Origin: Cyanodermella asteris
Lineage: Eukaryota; Ascomycota; Lecanoromycetes; Ostropales; Stictidaceae
Direction: 5' to 3'
DNA: 64,000 nt
Assembly (NCBI GenBank): GCA_900618795.1
Contig: UYJD01000004.1
Location: 551,072 to 615,071, forward strand
The position numbers were made by a program, and so were the translations under genes. Positions 41,367-53,719 of this stretch are shown here, in pieces (the first letter of the stretch is position 1; the number at the start of each line of letters is the position of its first letter). A model generated the notes under the pieces. That model did no database searches. It saw only the letters and a program-made list of their open reading frames with translations, and was not told where the DNA came from.

Positions 41367-44300
41367 ATGGACGAGCCGATCGCTATAGTGGGATCCGGAT
41401 GTAGATTTCCAGGCTCTGCTAGTTCGCCATCAAAGCTGTGGGATCTGCTCAGGAACCCCAGGGACGTTGTCCGCGAATTTCCTCCTGAACGACTAAAGCT
41501 AGCAAACTTTTACAGCAGTGATGGCGAGCATCACGGACGGACAGATGTACAGAACAAGTCCTATCTTCTCGAAGAAGACATACGGCACTTTGATGCCGCG
41601 TTCTTCAGAATCAACCCAAAGGAGGCACATGGCATGGATCCACAGCAAAGACTATTACTAGAAGTCGTCTTCGAATCATTGGAGGCAGCCGGCCTGCCGC
41701 TGAGCAAAGTTGAAGGCTCATTCACATCGGTCTTCGTTGGCGTCATGACCGCAGACTTCTGCGACATCCAGATGAGAGATGCCGAGACTTTACCTACCTA
41801 CACAGCTACTGGAACAGCACGCTCAATCCTTTCGAACCGGATATCGTACTTTTTCGACCTCAAAGGTCCTTCGATGACAATCGATACTGCGTGCTCCAGC
41901 TCACTTGTCGCACTCCACCAAGCGGTCCAGTGCCTAAGAACCGGCGGCGCAGAACAGGCCATTGTTGCAGGCACAACTCTGCTTCTCGACCCTGGTATGT
42001 ACATTGCGGAATCTAAGCTTCACATGCTATCTCCAGACTCTCAATCACGTATGTGGGACAAAGCTGCAAATGGATATGCGCGCGGAGAGGGATGTGCTTC
42101 GCTTGTGTTGAAACCACTCAGCAAAGCTATTGAAGACGGAGACCATATTGAATGCGTCATACGTCAGACAGCTGTCAATTCGGACGGGCGGACAGACGGT
42201 ATCACGATGCCAAGCTCCACAGCCCAAACCAATCTCATCCGCCAAACTTACCGCAACGCCGGATTAGACCCGATCAAAGACAGGTGCCAGTTCTTTGAAT
42301 GTCATGGCACTGGAACCCTGGCAGGGGATCCAGTAGAAGCTCGTGCTATCAGAGACGCCTTTTTTCCAGACAACGCAACGGCTGCTGATGGTGATGAACT
42401 GTATTGTGGATCGGTGAAGACTTTGGTCGGCCATCTGGAAGGATGTGCGGGTCTTGCCGGAGTCTTGAAAGCGTCTCTAGCCATTCAAAACAAAGCGATC
42501 CCTCCGAATCTGCACTTCAACGAACTCAACCCAGCCATCAGGCCTTTCTATAACAATTTGAGGGTGCCGACAGAAGCGATGCCATGGCCGAATACCAACG
42601 GAGCACCGTTACGAGCAAGTGTGAACAGCTTTGGCTTTGGTGGCACTAACGCTCATGTGATATTGGAAAGCTACAGCCCTGCCGGTGTCCGCTCCTGCGA
42701 TGCCTTGCCGACACTGCAAGGCAGCAGCAATACGTCGAACGCCGCAGGCGCAATTGGGCCATTTGTTTTCTCAGCAAAAAGCCGCACATCACTCCTCAGA
42801 AATCTAGAAAGAACTCTAGCCGACCTACGAGCAAATTCGAATCTGGATCTTGACAGTCTGAGCTGGGTTCTCCAGACCAGGCGAACGGCATTCTCACATC
42901 GCGTTGCGATCTCCGCCTTCACCCGAGAGGAATTAGTAGAGAAATTGGAGAAGGCAATCCGTGCTGGCCGAGCTTCTGCGGAGGCGTCTGTTGGTATCAG
43001 AGCTCTTACAGTGGGTCCTGAGCGAGCTCCGAGGATCCTTGGTGTTTTCACAGGCCAGGTGAGTCGCAATGCGTTCTTTCATTCTCTTTGCAGCGCGCTG
43101 ATGAAATTTTGTAGGGCGCACAATGGCCAGGAATGGGAATTGCGCTGGCTCAGAAAAGCCCATTATTCCGCGAGGCGCTGTCGGCCTGCGATGTTGCGCT
43201 CAGCACTCTTCCAGACCCACCTTCATGGTCAATACTCGAGCAATTATCTGTGCAAGGATCGGCGTCTCCCATTGGTAAAGCGCAGTTCTCGCAGCCCTTG
43301 TGTACAGCCATACAAATTGGCTTAGTTGATCTGCTTCAATCTGCTGGCATATTTTTTGACGCCGTGGTCGGCCACTCTTCTGGAGAGATAGGCGCGGCCT
43401 ACGCTGCAGGCCTTTTGACGCGCAGAGACGCCATCAGCATTGCCTACTATCGTGGGCTTGTTGCACATTTGGCAAAGGGTATCGCTGGACAGCCCGGAGG
43501 AATGATGGCTGCTGGTATGTCATATGAAGAAGCTGTTCAGCTTTGCTCGCAGACACCCTTCGCTGGTCGGATAAGTGTGGCTGCTAGCAATGGCCCGTCA
43601 AGCGTCACTCTTTCTGGCGATCTTGATGCCATCAACGAGACCAAATCAATATTGGACGAGTCCAGGACTTTTGCGAGGTTACTCAAAGTCGACACCGCCT
43701 ACCACTCGCATCACATGCACAGATGCTCGGATGCTTATTCTTCTCATCTGAAGCAACTGGGTATTGAGATGCAGCGTCCTTCCAGGCAGTGCGTCTGGTC
43801 TTCAAGCGTCTTTGGCGGTGGCAGCCCGCTCAAGGGTGACCTCAGCACACTTGATGGCCAATATTGGGTGGATAATATGGTAAAGCCTGTTCTCTTCTCC
43901 CAAGCGATTGACGACATCTGTGAGACTGTCGGTATCTGCGACATGGGGATCGAGGTGGGTCCGCATCCCGCATTGAAAGGCCCAGTGGACCAAACAGTGA
44001 AGGCCCGTTCGGAAGCATCCATGCCGTATGCTGGGTGTTTGGAGCGCGGAGAAGATGACACAGCCACACTTAGTACCGCTATAGGACTTCTCTGGTGCTA
44101 CTTTGGCAATGGCATACCCGACTTTGATGGCTGGCGACGAGGCTTTGGCACGACTGTTCAGCCTCGAATGATCAAGGATCTACCGTCCTATTCATGGGAC
44201 CACGGGCAAGTCTACTGGAGAGAGTCGCGTCTCTCTCGCAACTACCGCTTGGGTGACTCCATGCCCTTGCCACTTCTGGGTCGCTTGAGAGAGGACTGCC

Positions 44301-47300
44301 AGACTGAAATGACATGGCGCAACATTTTTCGATTGAGCGAAATGCCTTGGATCAGAGGCCACAAATTCCAGGGACAGGCAATATTTCCAGGCGCGGGCTA
44401 TGTTAGTATGGCTGTCGAAGCTTCACATGCGTTCGCTCGAGGCAGAACTGTAAGGATGGTCGAAATCCGTGACATGACAATACCGAAAGCAGTGATACTC
44501 GAAGAAGAGGCTGCCGGTGTCGAGGTCCTGTTCACTGTGCGAAGTCATACATTCTCTCAGCACCTCAAAGATGGCTCGATCCTTGAGGCAGAATTTGTAT
44601 GCTACAACTCGCCCGACGAAAAGGTCATGGAGAAAAGCTGTGACGGTAAGTTGTTGATACACATAGGAGCGTTTTCCGGCAACGCCCTTCCGTCATGCCC
44701 AATATCGGATGCCAGACTGACCATGCTGCCGGTGGATCGATTCTTCGGGGCCATAGAGGGGCTTGGAATTCGCTATGATGATGTGTTCCGAGCCTTGAAC
44801 TCCATCCAGAGGACGTGGGGACATGCAAAGTCAACAGCAGCGTGGCCTGAGGGAGCCTTGGGGAGTAAATATATCCTGCATCCGGCGCTCCTTGACGTCG
44901 CCTTCCAAACTGGTTTTGCGACGTTTTCTTCGATTGCCGAGAATGTCATGGGAGGCACATATCTTCCGGCCGGAATTCGTCGAATTGTCATCGACCCACG
45001 CCAAAGTTGTCGGCATCTAAATGGCAGCGTCGAGATCGGGGTTGAAGCTCATCTCGCTGAATCTGCCAAAGGCATCATGGAGATTGATCTGAACACGTAT
45101 AGCAATGCAAGCAAGGAATCTGCAATCCAGGTTGAAGGACTCATACTGAAGGCGATTGCAGAGCCGCTACCGCAAGATGATCGACTGCTGTTCGCCAGGA
45201 CCATTTGGGCTGACGACGTTGCTTGGGGGCTGCCAACTCCACCAGCGCGAGAGGCATATGATGGGGAGCTTGAATACATCGAGGCTGTCGAGCGCACGGC
45301 GATGTACTTCATGCTGCAACTTCGATCCGAGATCCGTCAAGACGAAATTCCATCCTTCAAAAAACACCATCAAGCATTGCTCAGAGCGATCAACACCTTC
45401 ATGGCGCCTGTGCGAGAAGGTACGCATCCAGTACTCAAACCGGAATGGATGGATGATACCCGAGAAATCATCGATACCTTCTCCAAGACTTATCCTGACA
45501 GTGTGGATTTGCAGCTTCTCACCTCTGTAGGCGATGGTTGGCCATCTGTGGTTCGCGGAGAGTCAGAGATGCTTGAGCATATGTTGAAAGACAACCTCCT
45601 CAGCCGACTTTACATGGAGGGACGGGGCTTTGCAGCTAGCAACGAATATGCCGCGGCGTTCATGAAGAAGATAAGCCACAAATACCCACGAACCAGGATA
45701 TTAGAGATCGGTGCAGGAACCGGTGGCACTACTCGAAGCGTCTTGGATAATATTGGCGATGCATACTTGTCATACACTTATACTGACATCTCTGCCGGAT
45801 TCTTTGAAAAGGCCGCAGAGAAGTTTGCCGACCACACGCACAAGATGGATTTCAGGGTCTTCAATGCCGAACATCACCCATCCGACCAAGGCCTCGTCCC
45901 GGGATCTTACGACATCGTCATCGCGGCCAACGTTTTGCACGCCACGCGCGATCTGTCGCAGACCTTGAAACACACAAGGGCCCTCCTACGGCCCGGTGGC
46001 TTTCTAGTTGCTGTAGAGGTCACCGGGACTATGCTTCGCGAGCCTGGGCTCATGGGAGGCCTGGAAGGTTGGTGGTTGGGCGAAAGTGACGGTAGATTTC
46101 CGTGCCCTGGTATCAACGCCAAAGAATGGCATGACATGCTTCAGAAAACCGGGTTCTCGGGAGTGGATTCCATCGTCTACGACATGCCAGATGTCGCCAG
46201 ACACAACTGCTCTGCTTTCGTATCTCAGGCTGTTGATGAAGACTTTGACCTCTTGAAGGATCCGTTATCTGCTGTGGACCTCGTCCCCGAAGTCCCAGTC
46301 ATGATCATCGGAGGGGAGTCTTTGAGCGTTTCCAAAACTGTTCGGCGAATTGAAAAGTCCCTCAAACGGTGGACGACAGACATCTCGGTACACAGCAACA
46401 TTGACAGCCTGGACTTGTCGAAGATCACTCCCGAAACGTCTGTTTTGTGCTTGACGGAACTAGACAAGCCTCTACTCGCGGAGTCTATGATTGAGAAAAG
46501 ACTCGAAAACTTGCAGGAACTCTTGGGCAGCGTCCAAAATGTTCTGTGGGTCACATCCGGGCGACGTGTCAAGAGTCCACATTCAAATATGATGGTTGGC
46601 ATCGGCCGAGCTCTTGCGTTTGAACTACCACACGTGAACATCCAGTTCTTAGACTTCGAGGACTTCTCTGTCTTGGACCCCGACACATTGATCCAATATT
46701 TTCTTCAGATGGTGCTGCTATCTTCCCCAAAATTTGCCGAGAAAAATGTATTGTGGGTGGAAGAACAAGAAGTTGAGGTCACTGCCACTGCCACACTTGT
46801 ACCCAGGATAATAACAGATGATGAAGCGAATAGAGACATGAATGCCAGGCGTCGTCGCCTCCTGACGTCTGCGAACCCAACAGACGACATTGTGGCTGTG
46901 GATGCGACCCCCGAACTGGAGCTCGCTCTCGTTAAGGATTTTCCTCGTGCTGACGACGTCAAGGTCAAATACTCAATTCCAATTTACGTCCACGAAGGTG
47001 GGAATTACTTCCTAGTCGCGGGTGCAATCGCAAAAACTGGCCAGTCCGTCTTGGCCGTGACGACTGTCAACGCATCGCGCGTTAATGTGGACGCGCATCA
47101 CATTTTGTCCCCAAGCAATGAAAGTCTTGTCAGCGAAAGCACCTTGCTACTGGCAGCATCATACCTCCTCGCTTCTGATATACTATCTAATAGCCCCAAA
47201 AACGCGCCAATTCTGCTATATGATCCAAGCCCAGAAATCGCAGCATCACTCAAAATGATCACAGCCGCTACGGGCTGGATGCTGGTATTCGCTACCAGCA

Positions 47301-50300
47301 CTGCCGAGACTATGCAGCCGGGATGGATTCACCTTGATCCACGCTCGTCCTCAAGGACAATCCGTCGCCTGCTCCCATCAGGGATTGCTTTGATGTGGAA
47401 CCTTTCAACCTCTGACATAGGCAACATCACCACTTGCCTTTCAAAGTCTTGTGCTGTCCGACGTCTTCAAGGTCCCACAGCTCCTCACAGCAATGAAATG
47501 CTTCAGAAAGCATTTGAAGCTGCGATCACAGCGGCACTTGAAAAATCGCCGATGGTCGTTCACGCCAGCCAAATCAAGGATGCGCATATTGAGACACAAT
47601 CATTGCAACCTATAATAAATTGGACAAGGACGGAGCGCCTCGATGTCACAATCAGACCACCTGACTTATCGCAGCTATTTTCGGCGAAGAAAACTTATTT
47701 CTTGGTTGGCATGGCTGGAGAACTCGGAAAGTCCCTTTGCCACTTTATGGTCCGTTCCGGAGCCCGCTACATTGTCCTGTCCAGCCGTAACCCGGTTGTA
47801 GACGAGGCTTGGCTTGACGACATGCGACACCGAGGTGCCACAGTTGTCGTTGAGCAGATGGATGTCACGGATCGTGCTCAAGTCAAGGCCACTGTAGCCA
47901 AAGTGAGAGCATTAATGCCACAGGTTGGCGGTGTCGGTAACGCTGCGCTCGTTCTTGACGATGGACTATTCGTCAATGCTGGCGTGGCAAGTTTCGACAA
48001 ACAGCTGGCTCCCAAGGTCAATGGCACAATTTACTTGGACGAGGAGTTCCGTAACGATGATCTTGACTTTTTCATCGCCTTCTCTTCTTTGGGAAGCGTG
48101 TACGGAAATGCTGGTCAAGCCATTTATCACGCTGCTAACATGTTCATGACAAGCCTGGTGGAGCAGCGCAGAAATCGAGGCCAATCTGGATCCGTCATCA
48201 ACATTGGAATGATCGTGGATGTTGGCTATGTCGCTGCGAGTCAGAGGGCCGGCAGCAACATCGAGCAGCATCTCAAATCGCAGTTCTATGTTCCTCTTGC
48301 AGAGTCGGATTTTCATTTGCTGTTTGCGGAAGCAGTTCGCTTGGGTGTTCCAGGATCATCTCACGCAGACGTGACGATGGGTATTCAACCATTTGTCGAC
48401 CATCCAGACGCCGAGATCAGACCGCATTGGTACAATAACCCTCAATTCTCACACATGATCGTGCAACCAAAGGCTTCAGCCATCGCCACGGAGACTGGCA
48501 CGTCCGCTCAGAAGCTACGCGAGAAATTGGATGAGGCTCAGTCGATTGCCGAAGCAACTGAAGCAGTCCAAGAACTCTTCTGCAATAAGATCGAGCTCAT
48601 GATGAAGGTCGCGGCCTCGTCAATTGATGTACAGGCGCCGCTTTCGGATCTAGGACTGGACTCATTGCTGGCAGTCGAGATCCGGAATTGGCTCATGAAG
48701 GAACTCCGAGTCGAGATTCCTCTGCTGACCATTCTCGGTCGCGACCCGTTGGTGTCAATTTGCTCAAACGCAGCCAAGCAGATAATGAAAGATAGGCCTA
48801 CTGGAACAGCCATAGTCGAAGCCTCTGACCTTGAGGGTAAAGCTGCAGCTGCATCTCGCCGAACGAGTCCAGAAGTGGAGAGTTCGGAGGATATCAGACG
48901 TTCAGTAACAGTCGCGTCGAGACCTGCCAGCGAGATGGCCCCAGATGCAGGCACAATCACCCGAGCAGAGTCCCCAACTTTATCGGATGACAAGTCGGTC
49001 GTGCACCCAGACGACGCGCCTTCTTCTGCCTCGTCTATCACAGGAGATGCGATTTCTGTCGAATTGCTAGGAGACAAGGCGCCCGAGTTCACGAAAACGG
49101 CACCAGCTTCGTATGCACAATCGAGTCTCCATTTTTTGCAGGACTTCCTCGATGATCCAACGACTTTCAACGTTACTGCTCGTTTCGGTATCAAGGGTCC
49201 TTTAAATGTCAACCGTTTCTCAAGAGCACTTGAGAAGGCCATGGCACGCCACGAGGCATACCAAACCTGCTTTTTCGTGGAAGCTGGGAGTTCAGAACTA
49301 ATGCAAGGGATCACCGCCAACCCAAATCCAAGCCGCTTTACGCATTTACGAAGCTCAGAAGAGGGAAAGAATGAAGAGCTTTTCAAGTCGCTCGAGAGGC
49401 GGTCCTGGAGACTTGCTGATGCGCAGACCTTTCAGATCATCCTAATCACTCACACGCCAGACTCGCATACTGTGATCTTCGGATGTCATCACATTATCAT
49501 GGATGGAATGAGTTGGCACATATTCTTCCAAGACTTGGACCGTGCCTACCAAATGATGCCGCTCAAGCCTGTGATACGCTCGTACATTGACTTCGCCCGC
49601 GAACAGAAGGAACGTCTGAAGACAGGGAAATTGGACAAGTCTGTCGGATACTGGATTAACAAATTGGCATTACTACCAGACGTCCTTCCACTGCTACCTT
49701 TCGCAAAGACGCAAAGCAGAAAGGCGCGGCGGTCCTACAGTCATAACGTCGTTGAACGTCGACTGGACTTGGAGCTCGTCAACAGGATCAAGAAGGCAAG
49801 CCAGATGTGCGGTGCTACGGCTATGCAATTTTACCTGGCAACGGTTCAAGTCCTCTTCGCACGTCTTTTGAAGATTCGAGACATCTGCATTGGCGTAACA
49901 GACACCGGTCGCAGTGATGAAGCTCTTGGGGATACCGTTGGTCATTTCACAAACCTCTTGCCTATGTGCTTCAACGTCAATGGCAAAGCTCCATATCGGG
50001 AGATTGTACAGAGCACGACGCGTAAAGTCTTGGAAGCCCAAGACCACGCTTCTATTCCCATCGAGGTAATCCTGGAAAAGCTTGACGTGCATCGATCCCC
50101 AGCTTATCCTCCACTGTTCCAAGCCGCTTTCAACTATCGTGTGGGTGATCTACTCCAGCGCAAGATTGGAACATGCACCATGGAGCTGGTCAAATATTCC
50201 GATGCCAAGAACGCATACGATTTCACGTTCAACGTGACTCAAACTGCCGACGGTGGTCACTTCATTGAGGTTTTGACCAACGACCAGCTGTACTCGGGAA

Positions 50301-53300
50301 TAGCCACAGAAGCAATCATGGACATTCTGATTTCATTACTGGATTCATTATCGCTTGACCAGTCGATCCTTGTCAAAGACTGTGTGCTTTACAGCAACGA
50401 GCAGATTCAGCAGGCCCTGGTTCTTGGTCGCGGTCCTCGTTCCACCCATGCCTGGCCGAGCACATTGACCGAAAGATTTGATCAAGTTTGTGCTGAATTC
50501 GCAGACTCGACGGCAATCAAAGATTCTGTTCGGAGTATGTCGTACAGGCAGCTCAAGGACAGGGCCGCCTCTATTGCTACAGCGCTGTCTCAATCTGGGA
50601 TCGAGGCAGAGGCGCGGGTGGCCGTCCTTCTTGAGCCAAGTATAGATACCTACGCGGCCATGCTAGCCATCCTATATGTCGGGGCTGTATACATTCCTCT
50701 CGATCTCAGCCTGCCCGTCGCACGACACCAAGCGATTCTGGACGCCTGTGTACCGGAATTGCTACTATGCGATGCTGAAACCATGGATAGGGCTGCAAGC
50801 CATCCCGGGATCAGAATCGTCGACGTTTCGACGCTTCAGGAGCCGTCAGAACTGCCTCCAGCCGTACAGAGCTCATACGACTTCTTGCTATTCACTAGTG
50901 GCTCAACAGGCGTCCCCAAGGGCATCAAGCTGTCTCAAGCAGGCATCATGAACTACGCTGCGTCAAAAGAGACCACTCTCAACCTGGGTCAAGTTAAGGT
51001 CTTACAGCAGAGCTCGACAGGCTTTGATATGTCCTTGGCCCAAGCCTTTAACGCCTTTGCAAACGCTGGTACCTTGATCGTAGCATCTTCCAAAGTTCGC
51101 GGCGATCCGGGCATGATTGCGAAAATGATGCTAGACGAGGGCATCGACTTCACCATCGCAACGCCGTCGGAATATTTGATGCTTACCTCATTCGCTGTCG
51201 ACACTCTGAGACAGTGCGTTTCATGGAAACATGCCTGTTCTGGAGGCGAAGCTGTCACAGAAAGCTTGATCTCGGAAATGAAGCGCCTGGGACTTCCAAG
51301 TTTGTCGTTACTCGACTGTTATGGACCAACTGAGACCTCTTGTGCAGCAACCTTTAACATGAGGCTCACAACTCCTACATCCGAAGTCAGCTCAGTTCCA
51401 ATGACGGTTGCTAATACAGGCGCAGTGCAAGGCTCGGTCGGCAGGGCGGTTTCGAACACAGCCGTCTACATACTTGACGATGACAACAAGCCACTTCCGA
51501 TTGGCCACCCTGGCGAGATTTGCATCGGCGGAGCAGGGGTTGCGCATGGATATATCGACGAGAAGCTCTCTATAGCAAAGTTCATGCTGGATCCCTTCGC
51601 CACGCCGGAGGATGCGGCAGCAGGATGGACCAGGCTTTACAAAACTGGCGATAGAGGCTGCTTGACTGAGGACGGTTCGCTACGGTTCCTTGGTCGGACT
51701 GAAGGAGATACTCTCATCAAGCTTCGCGGCCTTCGCATAGAGCTCAACGAGGTCGCCAGTGCCCTAGTACAAGCTGCAAGAGGCGCTGTGGTGGACGCTG
51801 TCGTCACGGTCAGAGGTCAGCCGGAGTTTCTTGTTGCACATGTCGTCGTCTCTTCCGAAGCAGACACAGATCAAAGTGCGCTAGAGCAGCTACTAGAAGA
51901 CCTTCCTCTTCCGCGCTACATGATTCCAGCACGTATCATTCGCCTTCTAAAGCTGCCCACGACCTCGAATGGAAAGGTCGACCGCAAAGCCATTGCTCAA
52001 CTTGAAATCCCGGCCCAGAGACAAGTGAAAGGCACGGAACCTCTGAGTGTTTCAGAAGGTGAGCTTAGACTAATATGGAAAGATGTCCTTGGCGAGGCCG
52101 CTGGTGCTGCGATCATTCAACGAAACACCGACTTCTTCACTGTCGGAGGCAGTTCTTTGCTACTTGTACAGCTTCAAAATGCGCTGAAGGAACGAATGGG
52201 CATCGAGATGCCACTGTTCAAACTCTACCAGGCGAGCACTCTCGGCAAAATGGCAACCCTGACGAACGATGAGAGAGGTCAGCTGGCGACTGATGCCATA
52301 GATTGGGATGCAGAGACTGTACTGCCAGCTTCGTTCCCGGAATTGCGACAGTCTGTCACATTTCATGTTCCGCGATTACGAAATCGCCAAGTGTTGTTGA
52401 CCGGAGCAACGAGTTTCCTCGCATCCGAGATCCTGGATCAGCTGCTCAAAGACGAAAACGTTGCGGCGGTCCATTGCATTGCCGTCCCGAAAGACGGCGA
52501 GAAGAGTCTACCCACCGACGAAAAGATTAAGATCTACTTCGGCAGCCTGCCCAGCGAGACTCTGGGTCTTACCAAGATGGAGATTGAGGAGTTGCAAGCT
52601 AGGGTTGACCAGATCATTCATGCAGGCGTCAATGGACACTGTCTGAACAATTATAGCTCGGTTAAGCACGCCAACTTCTTCTCAACGCGGTTCTTAGCAA
52701 AGCTGGCTTTACCGAAGAAAGTTCCGCTTCACTTCATCTCCTCGGCCAGGGTCATTCTCCAATCTGGCGCATGCGAAACCGCGCCCATATCCATGGCGAA
52801 CTACCCGCCACCGACTGACGGCTCACAGGGCTTCACTGCGTCGAAGTGGGCCAGCGAACGTTTCTTGGAAAGAGTAGCTATGGATCTGGGACTTCCGGTG
52901 GTCGTTCACCGTCACTGCTCCATCATCGGAACTCGCGCACCGCACAATGATGCCATGAACTCCGTGATCCGATATTCGCTTCTCAGCCGCACAGTACCCG
53001 ACGTGCCGAACGCCGGCGGCTACTTTGACTTCAAAGACGTCGTTGAGGTAGCCAACGAGATTGCCAACGGTCCTGTCGGAAGTGAGTCCATCGCTTTCAG
53101 ACATCACAGTAGTGGGGTCCGCGTTCCGTGGGGACAGTTGGCGCAAAGAATGGAGAGCTTGTACGGAGGCACTTTCGAGACGGTGACGATGGAGGAGTGG
53201 CTGGATACTGCGACGGAGCTGGGCATTGAAGATCTCATCGTCAGCTACCTCAAGGCGAATGTGGCGGGCGGCGGGAATTTGACCTTTCCGTACCTTGGAA

Positions 53301-53308
53301 TGTCGTGA
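41367..53308 (+). CDS. PKS-NRPS hybrid synthetase (KS-AT-DH-MT-KR-ACP-C-A-T-R*)
   Basis: Highly reducing polyketide synthase fused to one NRPS module; 3961 aa from two exons (41367-43058, 43115-53308). The 56-nt intron sits inside the AT motif GQ|GAQW. Domains: KS (1-430; DTACSSSL Cys near 175, ECHGTGT, GHLEGCAG); AT (560-870; GHSSGE near 650); DH (940-1240; GHKFQGQAIFPGAGY His near 977, LDVAFQ); C-methyltransferase (about 1420; LEIGAGTGG); a long region without a working enoyl reductase; KR (about 2090-2260; GMAGELG, QAIYHAAN); ACP (DSL near 2412); condensation (CHHIIMDG near 2687); adenylation (FTSGSTGVPKG near 3157, CYGPTE, YKTGD, NGKVDRK); thiolation (GGSSL near 3574); reductase-like R (from 3650). 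In R the SDR Tyr is Phe (GFTASKW) and the cofactor loop reads GATSFLAS, favouring Dieckmann release to a tetramic acid. The start MDEPIAIVGSGCRFPGS is the usual KS beginning. Confidence 0.96.
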
Positions 53309-53719
53309 TGATATGAAACATGCAGCTGGAACTTTCGGACAGGATAGCTTGAAGAATAGCGCGTTAGTGGATTGTGATTTGGATCTGCTAGTAATTGGAA
53401 TGCATTCTGTGTCTGGCTCGCGTACCTTCCATCTATGCTGCCTCCTTTCACGTTGGCCCGAATCCGCGTGCGCGAAGACTTTACTGCTCATCTCATGTTT
53501 TTGTATTCACAGGCGGAAAGATTGATCACTTCGATTACGAAACACATCGCCGCATGGTGCTGGGGTTCGAAGCTTCCCAATTATCAAACATTGATTCCAT
53601 TCGGCTCTGAATGCTGCTGTAGGTTACGTACAATGCTCCTGTGTTCATCGCAGACCTTACCGAACTCGCCTTTCAAAGTCCAAGAGCTCTCAGAACGAGC
53701 TGACTTCCTCGCCCGGCAC
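53309..53719. other. Intergenic between convergent genes
   Basis: 411 bases between the 3' ends of the PKS-NRPS and CYP-A. Nothing seen. Confidence 0.5.
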
